From positions 110,677,813 to 110,741,812 of the forward strand of contig CM060954.1 in the NCBI GenBank assembly GCA_030765055.1: DNA of 64,000 nucleotides, given 5' to 3'. The notes under the pieces are model-generated. The model did no database searches, had not been told where the DNA came from, and saw only the letters and a list, made by a program, of their open reading frames with translations. How positions within the stretch are numbered: position 1 is the first letter of the stretch; the number at the start of each line of letters is the position of its first letter. This DNA is from Mantis religiosa (lineage: Eukaryota; Arthropoda; Insecta; Mantodea; Mantidae). The position numbers and the translations under genes were made by a program. Of the stretch, positions 34,827 through 47,608 are shown in pieces.

Positions 34827-34985
34827 AGATAGAGTCGACATGGGAAATTCAATGCCATGGGCAGGATTTGAACCATGGATCTCCTGGTTTCCGTCCAGTC
34901 ACTCTTACCCATTGAGCTTCCATGGCCAAAGTGCCGTCTTGCCATTAAATTCTCCAATTGACTCATATTTCCCGGCAAACCACTA
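34827..34985 (-). repeat. S1 SINE, interrupted at its 3' side by G500
   Basis: On minus the copy shows ATGAGTCAATTGGAGAATTT, an A-box-like GAAGCTCAATGGGTAAGAG, the B-box GGTTCAAATCC, and GGCATTGAATTTCCCATG. Comparison with this copy extends the S1 5' end upstream of the tRNA-like head. Confidence 0.85.
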
Positions 34986-35102
34986 GGGGCTCTGGTATAT
35001 GAAGTACACCATTTGTGGCGATTTACTATCGTAAGTACTTGGATCCCAGGCTTCTTATTATTTACGTTAAATGATCGATATTAATAATTTCTTCATACCA
35101 GC

Positions 35103-35490
35103 AGTGACTTTGTGGGTTCGTAGAACTAAAAGCCCAATTTACCGACATTCTAAGTGTTCTTTATTTGTGTAAAAATATTCAGTTCAATTCTCACGTAACA
35201 ATATTACATCACATATAGAACACAATCTTCCATGTTCGATGACAATAACAATCAGCTCTCGCTACAACACTGTACAGCTGTTTACTACTACTCACGACTC
35301 CCCCTTGGCGAGTCGTCGCCTCCTTAAATATCTCACTGATAAGTTCGAGACTGTTCTGTAACAATCACGAGATATTTCTATAATAAACAAGACCTTGAAC
35401 GTTCTATCACCTTCCAGAAGCGTAACTTAATCTATACCGGCAAGTCTTTTATCACAGCTATCTTTATTTGCCGGCTCTTTGTGTACATAA
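35103..35490 (-). repeat. Gypsy-family LTR, copy B, truncated
   Basis: Matches copies A, C and D from GTGACTTTGTGGGTTCG through CCTTCCAGAAGCGTAACTTA and CCGGCTCTTTGTG. The far end is lost and an S1 fragment follows at 35536. Confidence 0.8.
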
Positions 35491-35535
35491 GCCGCGCTAT
35501 CGTAGATAACGGCTTCGAGAAATTAGGCTAAGACT

Positions 35536-35610
35536 TTGGATCAGGAGATCCGTGGTTCAAATGCCGGCCATGGCATTGAGTTTTTCATGTCGACTCTATC
35601 TAACGTAGTC
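35536..35610 (+). repeat. S1 SINE 3' fragment
   Basis: B-box region GGTTCAAATGCCGG and body GGCATTGAGTTTTTCATG. The head upstream of the B-box is missing. Confidence 0.8.
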
Positions 35611-36102
35611 ATATTGTATTCAAGAAGGCATTACACTCCACGCGTGAATATTTACTCTATAGAACACCAATTATTTTTACTGGGTGCAACGAGATTCCTA
35701 CATAACCCAAGTATCAAACAATATTTTCTACTTGTATTGTGGTGTCTCACCACTTTCCTCACCGGCATTGCCGTTATACGTTCTCAATTATAACAAATAA
35801 AGTTTCATTGTGCCTTTCCATAGTTACGTAATTTTAACCGAACGCCTGAAAACCATACCTTCAGTAATATCTGTATAAAAGAATATGTTTCGTAAGGAAA
35901 ACAACACGTAGATTAAAATTCATTCAGCAATTCTAACACTGTTGCTTCTAGTCCTTTTTATAGAGCCTTTGTACTTTTCTACGAACTGTCACAGGTAAAA
36001 GAAATTAACCTCCTGTAACTCTTTAGTTGCTTGTCTTTTCTGGGATTATAGAAACCCTCCGTGCAACTTTACTGTTTGTTTAAACCTACTGCTTTACTAT
36101 TA

Positions 36103-37120
36103 TATTTTTCAAATGGGAAGGTGTTTGTCCTTGAGCGATACTAGGTGAGCAGCCAAACGGAGTCCTGCGGTGTTGTCGTATTGCATTCCCACTAAGTGGT
36201 GTGAGACGAGCGCCAGCCTAATCAATCTGTATGAAATACTATTCGCGCTTAGACAAAAATTCAAATTTTGCCAAAACTGATCCATGTGGAAGGTAGAGAG
36301 TAATGTATCTAACACAACCATGAAAACTCCATATTTTTAACTCAAATAGTTTTCTAATATAAATAAGTAATTCACTATTACCTGTGTTATAACAATAAAT
36401 CGCGACGTAAGCACTGTATGAATATAATTATTGGTTGGCATGTATTTAATTACTCAGCACTGAAACTTAAATTTTTTACATGACGTGATAAAAGAATTAC
36501 TTTGAATAATCCAATTCGAGTGAGAGGAAACAGTAAACTTCCTGCTGCCCTGGCAGAACGTGTCTGGTCACATATCTTTGTTTATGAATGGTTCGTAATC
36601 TCTATTTACTCTAGAGAGTTCAAAGTGGTTGATGTGTATGTATGTGCATATCCTTTAATACTCAGAACTGAAATTTAAATTACGGACATGACGTGATAAA
36701 AGAATTACTGTGAATAAATCAAGGTGTTAAATTCGAGGAAGAGCAAACACTTCATTTCTTGTTAGCCTGTGGAATGCTGTATGCTTATGTTTATGAATGA
36801 ATGCTGGATAAGAAGTGTTTATTTATTCTGGAGACTTCAGATCAATATCATTCGGTTGTTCTTTACACAACAGTATAGTAAGCAATATACATTATTTGCG
36901 AAAATTCTTTCTCCAATATTGATTTTGGGAAATGCATCATTGTAAAAGCTTGTAAAATATAATTTGCTTACCCTTACGTCTGCGCCAAGGAGATCTGCAA
37001 GTTGTATGGGTGTGCGAGAGAGTGGGAAATATAAAAGGAGTGGGGTAACGAGCTGGCAACGCTGAGTGTGATACGCCATCTGATTAGCTGGACTCCAGAG
37101 CTCTTCCCATTTGAAACACA
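36103..37120 (+). mobile_element. T1 transposon, 1018-bp derivative without transposase
   Basis: TIRs TATTTTTCAAATGGGAAG (36103) and, on the complement, TGTGTTTCAAATGGGAAG (ending 37120) are flanked by TA. Sequence matches T1 at 13329-15354 in opposite orientation on both sides of the missing transposase segment, including the junction region TTCTTTACACAACAGTA. It is a non-autonomous internal-deletion copy and lacks the 406-bp duplication. Confidence 0.85.
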
Positions 37121-37122
37121 TA

Positions 37123-38454
37123 ACTTACTCTAACTTACTGGCTTCCATGAACTGAAGCTTTTTACATATTTTCTGTTGAAACAGTTTAGTCAGTGTTCCT
37201 AAAGGTGGCTTGCTTCCTTGACGCTTCCTGCCCGACTAGGGATGCCTGAAGTGACTCAATTCCACTGCATACCTTCCTTCCCCCTGTTTATGTAACGACA
37301 TAGATTTCAATGCATTCACATGCTCCGAGCTATGTAATTTTTAATTACGAGTAATAATTTTGCCTGGCTCAAATTAAAACAAACAATTGAGCTTTAAAAT
37401 TGACACCTTATTCTGCAAATAATTGTATACATTTTAGTGTTTTACACCAATGCGTTGAATACTAGAAAAGAAAAAAAAACACCTCATTCAACTTAGATTA
37501 GCTAATTTGGTGTTCCAACCAAGAAGAACAGGTGTTTTGAACATTTAACCTAATGTAGTAAAGCCCCTTAGCCATATCGTACGTCTTGTTAAAGACTGAC
37601 CTAGGACTATACATGTCCTATGTCGGTATGAGTGGCTCGCCGCTGTCCAGACGGCTTTAGGGACGTTAGAAATCCCTCCCAATGGAGGCTCCATTGACTC
37701 GCGTTACGTGCTCAAGAACAGAAGCTTTGCCAAGTCACCAGGGAGAGCCTCAAAATGCCGCTAGGGTCACCCTGGGAATGACCCATTTTTCAGGACTGTC
37801 CTGCGGGAGAAACGCTTCTTGTTTCACGTGTGACGACGTTAGTGATTGCCTTCCAAGAACTTTTTGCACCGGAAAACGGAAAAGAATTGCCTTTCCTTAA
37901 ACACGAGTAAGAGCTTGGGAAGGCAAAGCCTTTTAAAGGAAACACCTGCGTCTGGTGATACTGGGCTTGATAGATGCTATCATTCTTGGTTCAAACAAAA
38001 AAGGAGAATTCAGTATCCACTCTATTTTCCGTTGTGCCTTTCCTTCGTCTGTAAATCTGAATGTACTGCTAAATCTGAGTGACACCTACTCACCTTTCTC
38101 TAAAGAAGTAAGTCTATACAACCAAGAATAGAATCATTTTGAACTTTTTATATTGATAGTTAATTTACAGGATGCTTTTGTAAGTATTCATTTACATAAA
38201 CACCATTTGGTCTATAACACGATTAAAATGTTTTATTTGACCATTCATATATGAATGTAACAAGCTGATAAACTTTCATACTTATTCGTTTAGATTATAT
38301 TTTTTTGTTAAAATCTAATAAAATCCCTTTCAGTATTCAATAAATTTGAGAGTGACTTGCGTCACTCTAAGATTTACTTAGTCCCCCTTTAAATTCTTTG
38401 GAGAAAAGTGACTAATGAAATATTTCAGTAACTATATATTTAGAAGTGGGCTCA
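37123..38454. other. No recognised feature
   Basis: A GC-richer stretch at 37620-37830 is unidentified. The rest is AT-rich. Confidence 0.4.
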
Positions 38455-38705
38455 ATTCCACCCCCACGGGCTGCAGATTTTAAGGCTCCGGTACAGAGCC
38501 GATGCCAACTCAGCATCGTGCGGAAATTGAGAACCTACAGTGGGTAGCGAACCCTGGTTCAGAAAGCCAACATTTCCGGCTCGGGGTGAGTAATGCTGAT
38601 CACATCAAAACCCCCTATCGGTTGGATAATCACCCACATCTAACTTGCGTATGTGTGCGTGAGGCCGGCAGTTGGATTGGCAGGCTCTGGCTCACTTGCT
38701 GACTG
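38455..38705 (+). repeat. S5 SINE, diverged copy without tRNA-like head
   Basis: Aligns by eye to 5230-5470: GATTTTAAGGCTCCGG, CAACTCAGCATCGTG, CTATCGGTTGGATAATC, CGTGAGGCCGGCAGT. The head and (TTA)n tail are absent. Confidence 0.8.
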
Positions 38706-40367
38706 TTACAAGTTTACACTTGACATAAGGCAGCGGCTGTCTTTACAGATATCTTAGAAGTGGCGGAGAGCAATTAACTATTTTGTGTCTCGATGATAAC
38801 GTGTAGAACACTAAATAACTTGTTATAAAGATGACCTTTCTTTAAGCATGAGATACGAATGCATGCAGATATTCCAACGTATAGCATCACTATATAGAAT
38901 AGTTATTATAAAAGCCTTATAGTTTATTTTATCTACAGAAAATGTGCAGCATTTTAAATGACCCAAAATTTAGTGTTAATTTTAAACATAGACCTGGTTT
39001 GACTCTGTTGGTTCTTACATCACACAAGATCAGTAGGATCTCCTTCCCAAACTAAACCAAACCAAACAAACCTCAGAACACTAAGTGACCCAAGAAGATC
39101 TAGACAGCTATGTTAACCGAGAACTCAAAATTATTACGAGATGACCATTACCCGCAGAATGTTTTATTGTGAAAATTCGTTTTAAATATTTAAAGTTATG
39201 TCTTTCGCGGAAGAAAACACTGAATTAATTGTTATATCTACCTCAGTCTTATCTCAAGTTGCTCTGTAAGCAGGAAATGGCGATGTCTAAAATATTCATC
39301 TTGGATACTTGGAAGGATGTCATAACTACTTACGAAATTTGCCTTTGCTCAGACTTTGTATCCGAGTCCGACATATGCGCTGTACAGGTCTAAAAATTTA
39401 TGCTTTGTTTTATAAGCAATAAAGCTATAAACTAATATGTGCGTATTTCTTTAGTTAGGAGGTTTAAGTAAAGTATGCATATGGGAATGAAATAAATGAC
39501 AAAAGGTATATACAAGTGTAAGGTGACTACTACATCAATCGACAGGAAACTGAACTGGTTATAAAATTAAGCCATTCTGTTATCCGAACTTTAGTAATTA
39601 AACTAGACATATATACTTATATTTGCCTTAGAAACATAGGACAAATCAGGAATGTCACTGCTAAAAGCCACAGCATTGTGCGCTCGCATACGATACAAGT
39701 TAGTTGGACATATAGTATGAATGACGTCAGATGTACAGCACGGCCATCAAATGTGCAAACGTCGAAAACATCAATTAGTACTCTGCGAACTAGTGAATCG
39801 TCTTGCAAGTGTATGCAGACCCAAGGTCAAGGTGTAATATGACGCGACTCTTGTTTCCTCTCGCAATGAGGCGATTGTCATGGTCAGTCTGTACCTAGCT
39901 GCAATTATTTACATGACCGCGCAATAACAGTACAGTACATGTGCAGTATACCTATGGAAAAGCGCATATGCCTCTGGCCTTTAGTCATGAAGTGACTAAG
40001 TAAAGGTTAGGTGAGGGTAATGTCCGGCGATTGTGGCAGGAAAATCTGTTATTCTGTGGTAGGTATAGATAATTACTAAATAAATATTTTGGCAAAGTGT
40101 GGACACTGAAGAACTAGTGGAAGTTTGAATACACAAAAAAACTCTAACGGACAGCTAGAAGATCGGCTTGGGCAATTTTCTGGTTAAAGTACCCGAAATT
40201 AAATCAAATTTTTCAACTATATTAGAAGAAATTTATAGAAGAATCATTGTTCCTCTTTTCCCTGTATGTTTAACCAATATTTTAAATATGTACATCAGTC
40301 AGTGTGAATTCCCTGTAACCAAAATTTGTATTCGTTGCTAATTTCTCTCCATCTTAATCAGCCACAT
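38706..40367. other. No recognised feature
   Basis: AT-rich and unidentified. Confidence 0.4.
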
Positions 40368-40420
40368 GTGCTGGGCTCATAACACCGATGTCCGTGGATC
40401 GAAACCACGCTCTGCTACCA
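40368..40420 (+). pseudogene. 3' half of initiator tRNA-Met, including CCA
   Basis: GTGCTGGGCTCATAAC (anticodon arm with CAT) is followed by GTCCGTGGATCGAAACCACG (variable region and T arm) and CTCTGCTA (acceptor 3' strand), with CCA at 40418-40420. GTGG/CCAC of the T arm pair perfectly, and AUCGAAA is the initiator-type T loop. The 5' half (acceptor 5' strand, D arm) is absent. A few anticodon-stem bases differ from the expected pairing. Nuclear tRNA genes do not encode CCA, so this looks like a reverse-transcribed mature tRNA piece. Confidence 0.8.
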
Positions 40421-43385
40421 ACTTTCGAGCCGCTCCTCACCAGAGGTAAAGGAGCAAACTTAAACGAGGGAAACAGGTAGATAACGAGGTCCCGATGGAA
40501 AAAAATTAGAAAAGGTATGCGGCAACACCAAACACTACGTGAATGATATCCCTTTCAGGAATGCCTAATTAAAAATTTTGTGGATCTGTTCTAAGAATTA
40601 TGTATTTTATACTACCATGACATACAGGCTGATATAAGTATACCTCTTTATTTCTTCCTTAACCGGAGTTTATTCCCCCGGAAATTAAACCCCCAACAGT
40701 ACAAATTTATGGGCACAGGCGGCAGGCCAGAAATAAGAAATACATTTATACAAAATTATACCATGGAAGAAAGAGACCACTCAACATATGCCGGCAGAAC
40801 CGCTTACGTCGATCTCACTCCAGGGTACCTAGCTCCTTACGAGCAAAGCTCGGCGTGAGCACCTCAGCGCCCCCAAGTGCCCAAAAAGGGAACATGGCAA
40901 CACGCTCCTCTAGAGCCCTGCCGGCAAATTAGCGAGCGGTCGGCTCAGCAACCATGAATTTCTATTCGTTGCATACAGGATGCACGTTCACTGTTTCGGA
41001 CTGTTTCGAAGACCCAAGTCGGGAAGCCATATATAACAGGGTTACTTCGTTTTATTTTTAATTGTTTCTTGATGATTGTGTTTAACTAAATGAGAGTCAT
41101 GAGATCTCTTGTTTTCAGGTGTGGTTTCCAGTGACAAATAAATACAATTTTGGATAAGTCCAATTTCGTAATATATAATTTAACTATGTAATCTGGATTA
41201 CATTTTATTTGAAATTGCTTCCTAGTCAATCATTGCAGGTTACCTCCAGTATATCGATAAATTCTTACTTCCTTAATAAATAGTTTCTGTTAACTACATA
41301 AAATTCCTCACTCCTGCGCGTCCACTCATCACTATCAAGATTGCAGAATATCTCTCTTTTGGAGATAATTCATTTTCCGTTACAGAACATCTATCTATGA
41401 AAATTATTGAGTTTCTTCCCCTAGCAACCGTTCATCATTTTTATATTGTCATTACATGGCCCACTAATACTAAGATCAGAAAACAAAACGCATTTTCAGT
41501 TCAAATAAAAGGCTGCCGTTACAAAAGTCAGTGTGAACTCCCTAAGTATTTGGATAATAAATAATTTTGCACCAAAATGCATCTGTATCCCATCCACGTA
41601 AACTAGTTTTATTGCATTTAAGCCAGAGAATTCGTGATATTTAGAAAAAAAAATGAGCAATTGAATATTTCTCACATCTTTATTTTACGTAAAGCTTCTA
41701 ATACCAAGTCTTCGGTTTTTTCTCAATTCCATTTTTACTGCTTAAAATGTTTCATGGACTACACCTTATCACTAGTTTGAAATTTTCAGGAGAGTTTCTG
41801 CAATTAAGGAATTTTTGGCTACTGTAAATGAAACGCAGTTGAAATTAATTACTTTCTATAACTCACATTCAAGGACTGAACATTCTAATAACACTAGTGT
41901 ATTTTTCGCTATTAAACTAATCACCAATAACATGCAAACGTTTCTTTAAATATGTTTACTAAGATCTAATTATCATCTCCAAAGTGTTTAAATTGAAGTT
42001 AGTACACACATATAAATTTATTGTTATGCAGACTCTTCGTTTTAAGTAGCTTTAAGAGATAGCTATTTTTTATAGGTTGAATTTATTAACCTTTGCGAGT
42101 TAGAGAAATAAATGTAAACTCAATTATTAAACATTCTTTAAGTTGCACATGATAAGCTTTTAATTTATATTTCCTGAAGCCCTCAAGAAATTAACAAAGT
42201 AATAAGATATGAACTGTGGACCTACAGGTATTTAAGAAAATATAAAAAAAAATGTTGAAAAAAAGGAATTCAGAAAAATAGAGTTAGAAAATCAATATTG
42301 GCATTACCATCATTTGTAAAAGACCAATAATTTAGCCATTTAGAACCTGAAAATGTTTTGATTCCAAGAAAATTATTTTGTACCAAGAAAGTGCAGCTAT
42401 AAATACAATAAAAAATAATTAATCTTCCAAATTGTTTACCAAATTTCACCGATGGCTTACTTATAAGTGTAATACAATTAAGACATCTGAATTGCAGTGT
42501 ATCATGGGAGTTTGTTTACGAGATAAAGTCACTAGCAAAGTGAGCTAAAAGCTGCTCTACTGAAGCGAATGAACCAAGCAATTCATATTTTAACAGGAGG
42601 TCGTGTTCATCAAAAGAAAACAAAAAAGACCAAGCGTAATAAACTGTTCTGTATTCACATAGCCAATTAGAATGCGTAACGTCATACTCTCCCCACACAC
42701 GGAATGACAGCAACAACGTCAAACGGTGCCTTTCAGCGTATGTGTGAGCTTACAACTTCCTCCTTTAATTCTGAAATCTCATTTCAGTTTGTAAACATTT
42801 AATCGATTGACTTCTCCATCGGTGAGACTGTATGAAACCAATTTTATTTTTTAAATACTCTACTCATTCTAAAGTATAACAAAGAATTACTCAACAAAGG
42901 TGATAGGTAAGACCTTTTCTCCTTAATATTCTATGAGAACAACAAAAACAGAAGCGGTCCAAAATAAGTCACATTCTGTCCAAAATCTCAATCGCGAGCG
43001 AACAAAAAAGAAACTCGCGTATTACATACTCATTAAAGCACAGTTTGCAACTTCGCATTTCTTGAGATAAACCTTTGTATGAAAATTTAAAGTATTGTAA
43101 GATTAATCAATAACGAATACATCGGAGATTGTTAAATTCGGAATACATATAGCTACGTATTTGACGTAAAATGGTTTATCTTTAAGACATCTAGCACCTT
43201 TTGTTTATTAGTTGTGTTGGAAACACACAAAATGAAGAGGAATTCAGGAGGAATTCCCAGAAAATTCAAGATGTACACTTTATAAAATAAGTGATTATAT
43301 ACTCATGCTATTTAAATATAAAAATCGTTGAAATGCTTTTGAGAAAATCAAAATTTTTATGCTGAGAGCGGAGATTTGGAACCGT
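40421..43385. other. No recognised feature (3 kb)
   Basis: Mostly AT-rich. Positions 40640-40960 are GC-richer and unidentified. No transposon ends recognised. Confidence 0.4.
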
Positions 43386-43396
43386 TCATGTGTGAA

Positions 43397-44267
43397 AACA
43401 CACAAACACACGCGCGCACACACGCGCACACACACGCGCACCCACACACGCGCACCCACACCCACACACACACGCGCACCACACACGCGCGCGCGCGCCG
43501 CACGCACGCGCACGCCGCGCACACCGCACACACACCGCGCCGCACACGCACACCGCGCACACACCGCACCGCACCGCACACGCGCACACACCGCACCGCA
43601 CACGCGCACACCACGCGCGCACTGAACACCACACACCACGCGCGCAGCGCACACCATACACCACACGCGCGCGCACACCGCACACCGCGCGCACACCGCA
43701 CACCACGCACGCGCGCACACCGCACCACGCGCGCACACACCACAACGCACGCGCACACACCGCACCGCACGCGCACACACCGCACGCGCACACACCAAAC
43801 GCGCACACACCACACCACCCCACACCACACCACACCACCCCACACGCGCACACACCACACGCGCACACACCACACCACCCCACACCACACCACACCACCC
43901 CACACGCGCACACACCACACGCGCACACACCACACCACACCACCCCACACCACCACACCACCACACGCGCACACACCACCCCACACCACACCACACCACA
44001 CCACACCACACCACACCACACGCGCACACACCACACGCGCACACACGCACACCGCACCACACGCGCACACACCACACCACACGCGCACACACCACCCCAC
44101 ACCACACCACACCACACCACACGCGCACACACCACACGCGCACACACCACACCACACCACCCCACACGCGCACACACCACACGCGCACACACCACCCCAC
44201 ACCACCACACCACCACACCACCACCCCACCACCCCACCACCCCACCACACACACCACACACACACCA

Positions 44268-44333
<66 letters not shown>
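43397..44333. repeat. CA/CG-rich minisatellite, ending in pure (CA)n
   Basis: About 940 bp in which the plus strand is almost only A and C apart from CGCG/CGC units. Blocks of CGCGCACACACC alternate with CACCACACC. Two adjacent 60-mers (43801-43860 and 43861-43920) are identical. The right end (from ~44275) is pure (CA)n. Long open frames on both strands here are low-complexity artefacts. Confidence 0.97.
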
Positions 44334-44335
<2 letters not shown>

Positions 44336-45214
44336 GCCATCGTTAAAAGCTGCTTTCTTGCTTTGTTTTTGTTTTTCAATCAGGGAGTCTCATAACCAGC
44401 CATCGAGTCGCATACACTTTAGCAATCAATGTGCGCACACTGGTACTATACAAGGCCAAGCGAGACGCCAACAAATGTCGGTTTCAACAAGTATACCGAA
44501 GCGCTGTGTGTTTACTGCCCGGTACGGATACAAAGTGTAAGCTACAATATGCCATCCTCCTCATTGCTTTCGTTGCGGGAATTACAGTGAACAACCACGT
44601 TCATCCATTGTAGAATGTGAACTTTCTGCACCACTCGCTGAAGAAATGGGAGAAAGTATGTTTAATGTCACATAACATTAAGGGCGTATTTCACATGAAA
44701 TTAATTTCACATAACATTAACACAAACTGTTTGCATGTATTTGTCCGAGACTTATTTTCTATATTATGCAGCACTGAAAATCCATGATTACTTGTAGAAT
44801 ACTGGACAGTTAATTTTTTGCTCGTTCGGTATGTGGTGCATTCTGTATATTGTTTATTTTTGCAGACACGTTTTCGATTGCTTTTAGATATCTCTAAATT
44901 ACAACTTTCAAACTGTTTAATGGCTGTTGATAATACCGATTGTCCAATAATTGTTGTGAAAGTAATGCTATTAGCGCAATATGCCAAACACCTTACACTT
45001 CCTGGAAGGCAGACTACCCGCTTGGCGAGCAATAGTTGTAATGAAACTAAAGCTACGCGTTGCGAACCGGACTATCCCTCCGGGTTGTCTCCTGGAAACT
45101 GATGTCAACAGTTATATACTGCCAGACTGGTAAATTTCATATTTCTTAAAAGGTGTATGGGATCCAATTACTGCTCATAACGTATATTTATGGTGTGATC
45201 TCAATATATAATTT

Positions 45215-45220
<6 letters not shown>
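44334..45220. other. No recognised feature
   Basis: Unidentified, with short overlapping frames on both strands and no motif. Confidence 0.4.
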
Positions 45221-45270
<50 letters not shown>

Positions 45271-45276
45271 TATATA
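45221..45276. repeat. (TA)n microsatellite
   Basis: Some 25 TA units with one C interruption. Confidence 0.97.
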
Positions 45277-45523
45277 GTCATGTCAATTCTATATCTACCC
45301 CAATCTCACATGAACAAGATTCCCCTTTTTACGGTTTAAGAATATAATATATTGTTAACGCAACAGCGGCTTCAGTTAAATAGTGGTGTCAAGACTAGGT
45401 TTTAAAAAGCACATATAATCCTTTAAAGTCATGGTAAAAATAATTCACGCAAAGTCTTTCCTGTTCTTTGGCACTAGGTGTAATTCAAAGTGTCACGTGC
45501 CTATTTATCAATGTTAACTTCTT

Positions 45524-45680
45524 TGCCCGCCTCGGTAGCATAGGTGGCAGTGTGTCTGCTTTACTTTCAAGAGGTCCGAAGTTCAAATCTGGTCTGCGTG
45601 AGTTACCTGGATGAGGTTTCCTCCAGGGTTTTTCCTCATCCTGAAAAATGTATATCAGTTAACTCTAAGCTCCTAACTCC
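45524..45680 (+). repeat. S2 SINE, plus orientation, 3'-truncated
   Basis: It starts GCCCGCCTCGGTAGCATAGG and has B-box AAGTTCAAATCTGG and GAGTTACCTGGATGAGG. It is the only S2 copy of seven in plus orientation. The 3' portion after GTTAACTCTAAGCTCC is lost. Confidence 0.88.
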
Positions 45681-46907
45681 TTCTCTTGGTATTTATAGTA
45701 AGAAGCTTCAAGCTGCCTTTCTGTCTCCTTCTTTAAGCTGTGAAGGTTACTTGAAAAAATGTTCAGAGATTAAAAGCATTTGCTTTTCCAAAAAGCAATA
45801 ATAATCAATAGACGAGTATAAACCTTTATGTATCAAATTCTAACTGCATCATGATGTTTCTTTTTAGGTAAATCTAAAAGAGATATTTAATTGCTTATAT
45901 CCTAAAAGAAAACAGGCCGAAGAAGTTGAAAACGCTAATTACGAAGATCGTAAGGGTAATAAAACAGAAAAACATTTAAATAGAAAGTAATTTGGATTAA
46001 ATATTTCAACAGAAGCTGCAAAGGTACAATTCTCCTTAATTACGAAGAAGCTTTTAAAAACTAAGCGACTTGTCCGCAGGTTAATCATTAAAGGTGTGAA
46101 ACATCAAAATAACACAAATGCTATCTTACATACTTTTAATTACGAATTTGTTTATTTTAAAAAGCTTCGTATCCTTTTTGGTTGCACTACTATCCATCTA
46201 CAAGAAAATAAAACCAGTGTACCCTACTAGAAATGTAACAGAAATGTTAAGTTTTGAGAACTCTTTACACTAAAACATGCATTTTCATATGACGCTCAAC
46301 ATGTGTATGTGTGTGGTTTAGCATGATTTTACTATTCAAATTCTTAACGGAAAATTATTTCAATGAAACATCATCCAATAATGCGACAGGAAATGCTTCA
46401 ATAAAACATTTTCAACTGTAATTCTTTTCATTTCATTGAGACAGTATCTTTTATTGGCGATGCTCCGTCAACTTGAAGCTGTGATGTCGCTTCCCGAAGT
46501 CTTGGTCTCTTCCTTGATGTTAATTCCGGCTATCTGCTCAAGCTATGAGAAATCTATCTCAAGGTATGCGTGGGTGTATTTTATTCAATGTAAGGAGACA
46601 CTGATTCTGACATCGAAACCTTTAACGAACCGCCTACGCTTTAACGGAGAAGTTGCCGACCAATTGAAAATACTGTATGAATACCCAGATTAAAGTGTTT
46701 GATTCCTCTACCAAACGATAACATGCGGTTCTGCCATTGACGCAAGGATGAAGCCTAATCCGTTTAACATCGTCTTCTCTCTTCTCCCACCAGCGAATAG
46801 AACAGAACTGTCTTAGATTATGCCCAGGATGTTCTATAAAGCTTCTAATTTTCCTAATAACTTCCCTTTTCTGATATTTGCTGTTTCACAAATCAAGAGT
46901 CTATAAA
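45681..46907. other. No recognised feature
   Basis: AT-rich and unidentified. The frame at 46436-46693 has no recognised motif. Confidence 0.4.
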
Positions 46908-47069
46908 TACGAGGGTGGGTCAAAAAGTAATGCCTCCTATTTTTTTCCTTAAATAAGTAAGTTATGTGAAAACTATGAATTTGGCGCAGTTCTTCAAACC
47001 ATCTTCTCCAATCCCCTGAAGCAGTAGCTTCCTAAATAAGCAGGTGGCAGCACTGCATCCTCTTACAAA

Positions 47070-47534
47070 ATGGCTGACATCGACATTCGTATTAGACAGC
47101 GTTCTGTCATTGAATTTTTGACTGCGGAAGGTGAAACGCCAATTCGCATTCACGAAAGGCTAAAAAATATGTATGGTGATGCAATGGCGAATGTCAGCAC
47201 TGTTAGACGATGGGTTCGTCGCTGGAACGAAGCTGAAGGGTAAACACCATTGGCAGATGAAAAGCGAAGCGATGGCCGTGCCGTGGCTCAGTGGTTCGAC
47301 CGCTTGGCTCTCACCAAGACGGCCCGGGTTCGATCCGAGGCGACCGCAAAGTGAGATTTGTGGTTGACAACACGGCGCTAGGATCTCCAGGATTCTCCGG
47401 GATCTCCGGTTCCCCACGCCATCTCATTCCACCGCTGCTCCATCTTCATTTCATGTACACATCAGTGCCACCACCAGCGGTGCCGTTAGAAGTAAAAGCG
47501 GGTATTAAACACTGCACACACACACCCACCCACC

Positions 47535-47608
<74 letters not shown>

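Noticed and set aside
43295..44395. Open frames of 315-344 codons on both strands
   Set aside because: They are translations of CA/CG low-complexity repeat, in overlapping frames on both strands with only a few residue types.
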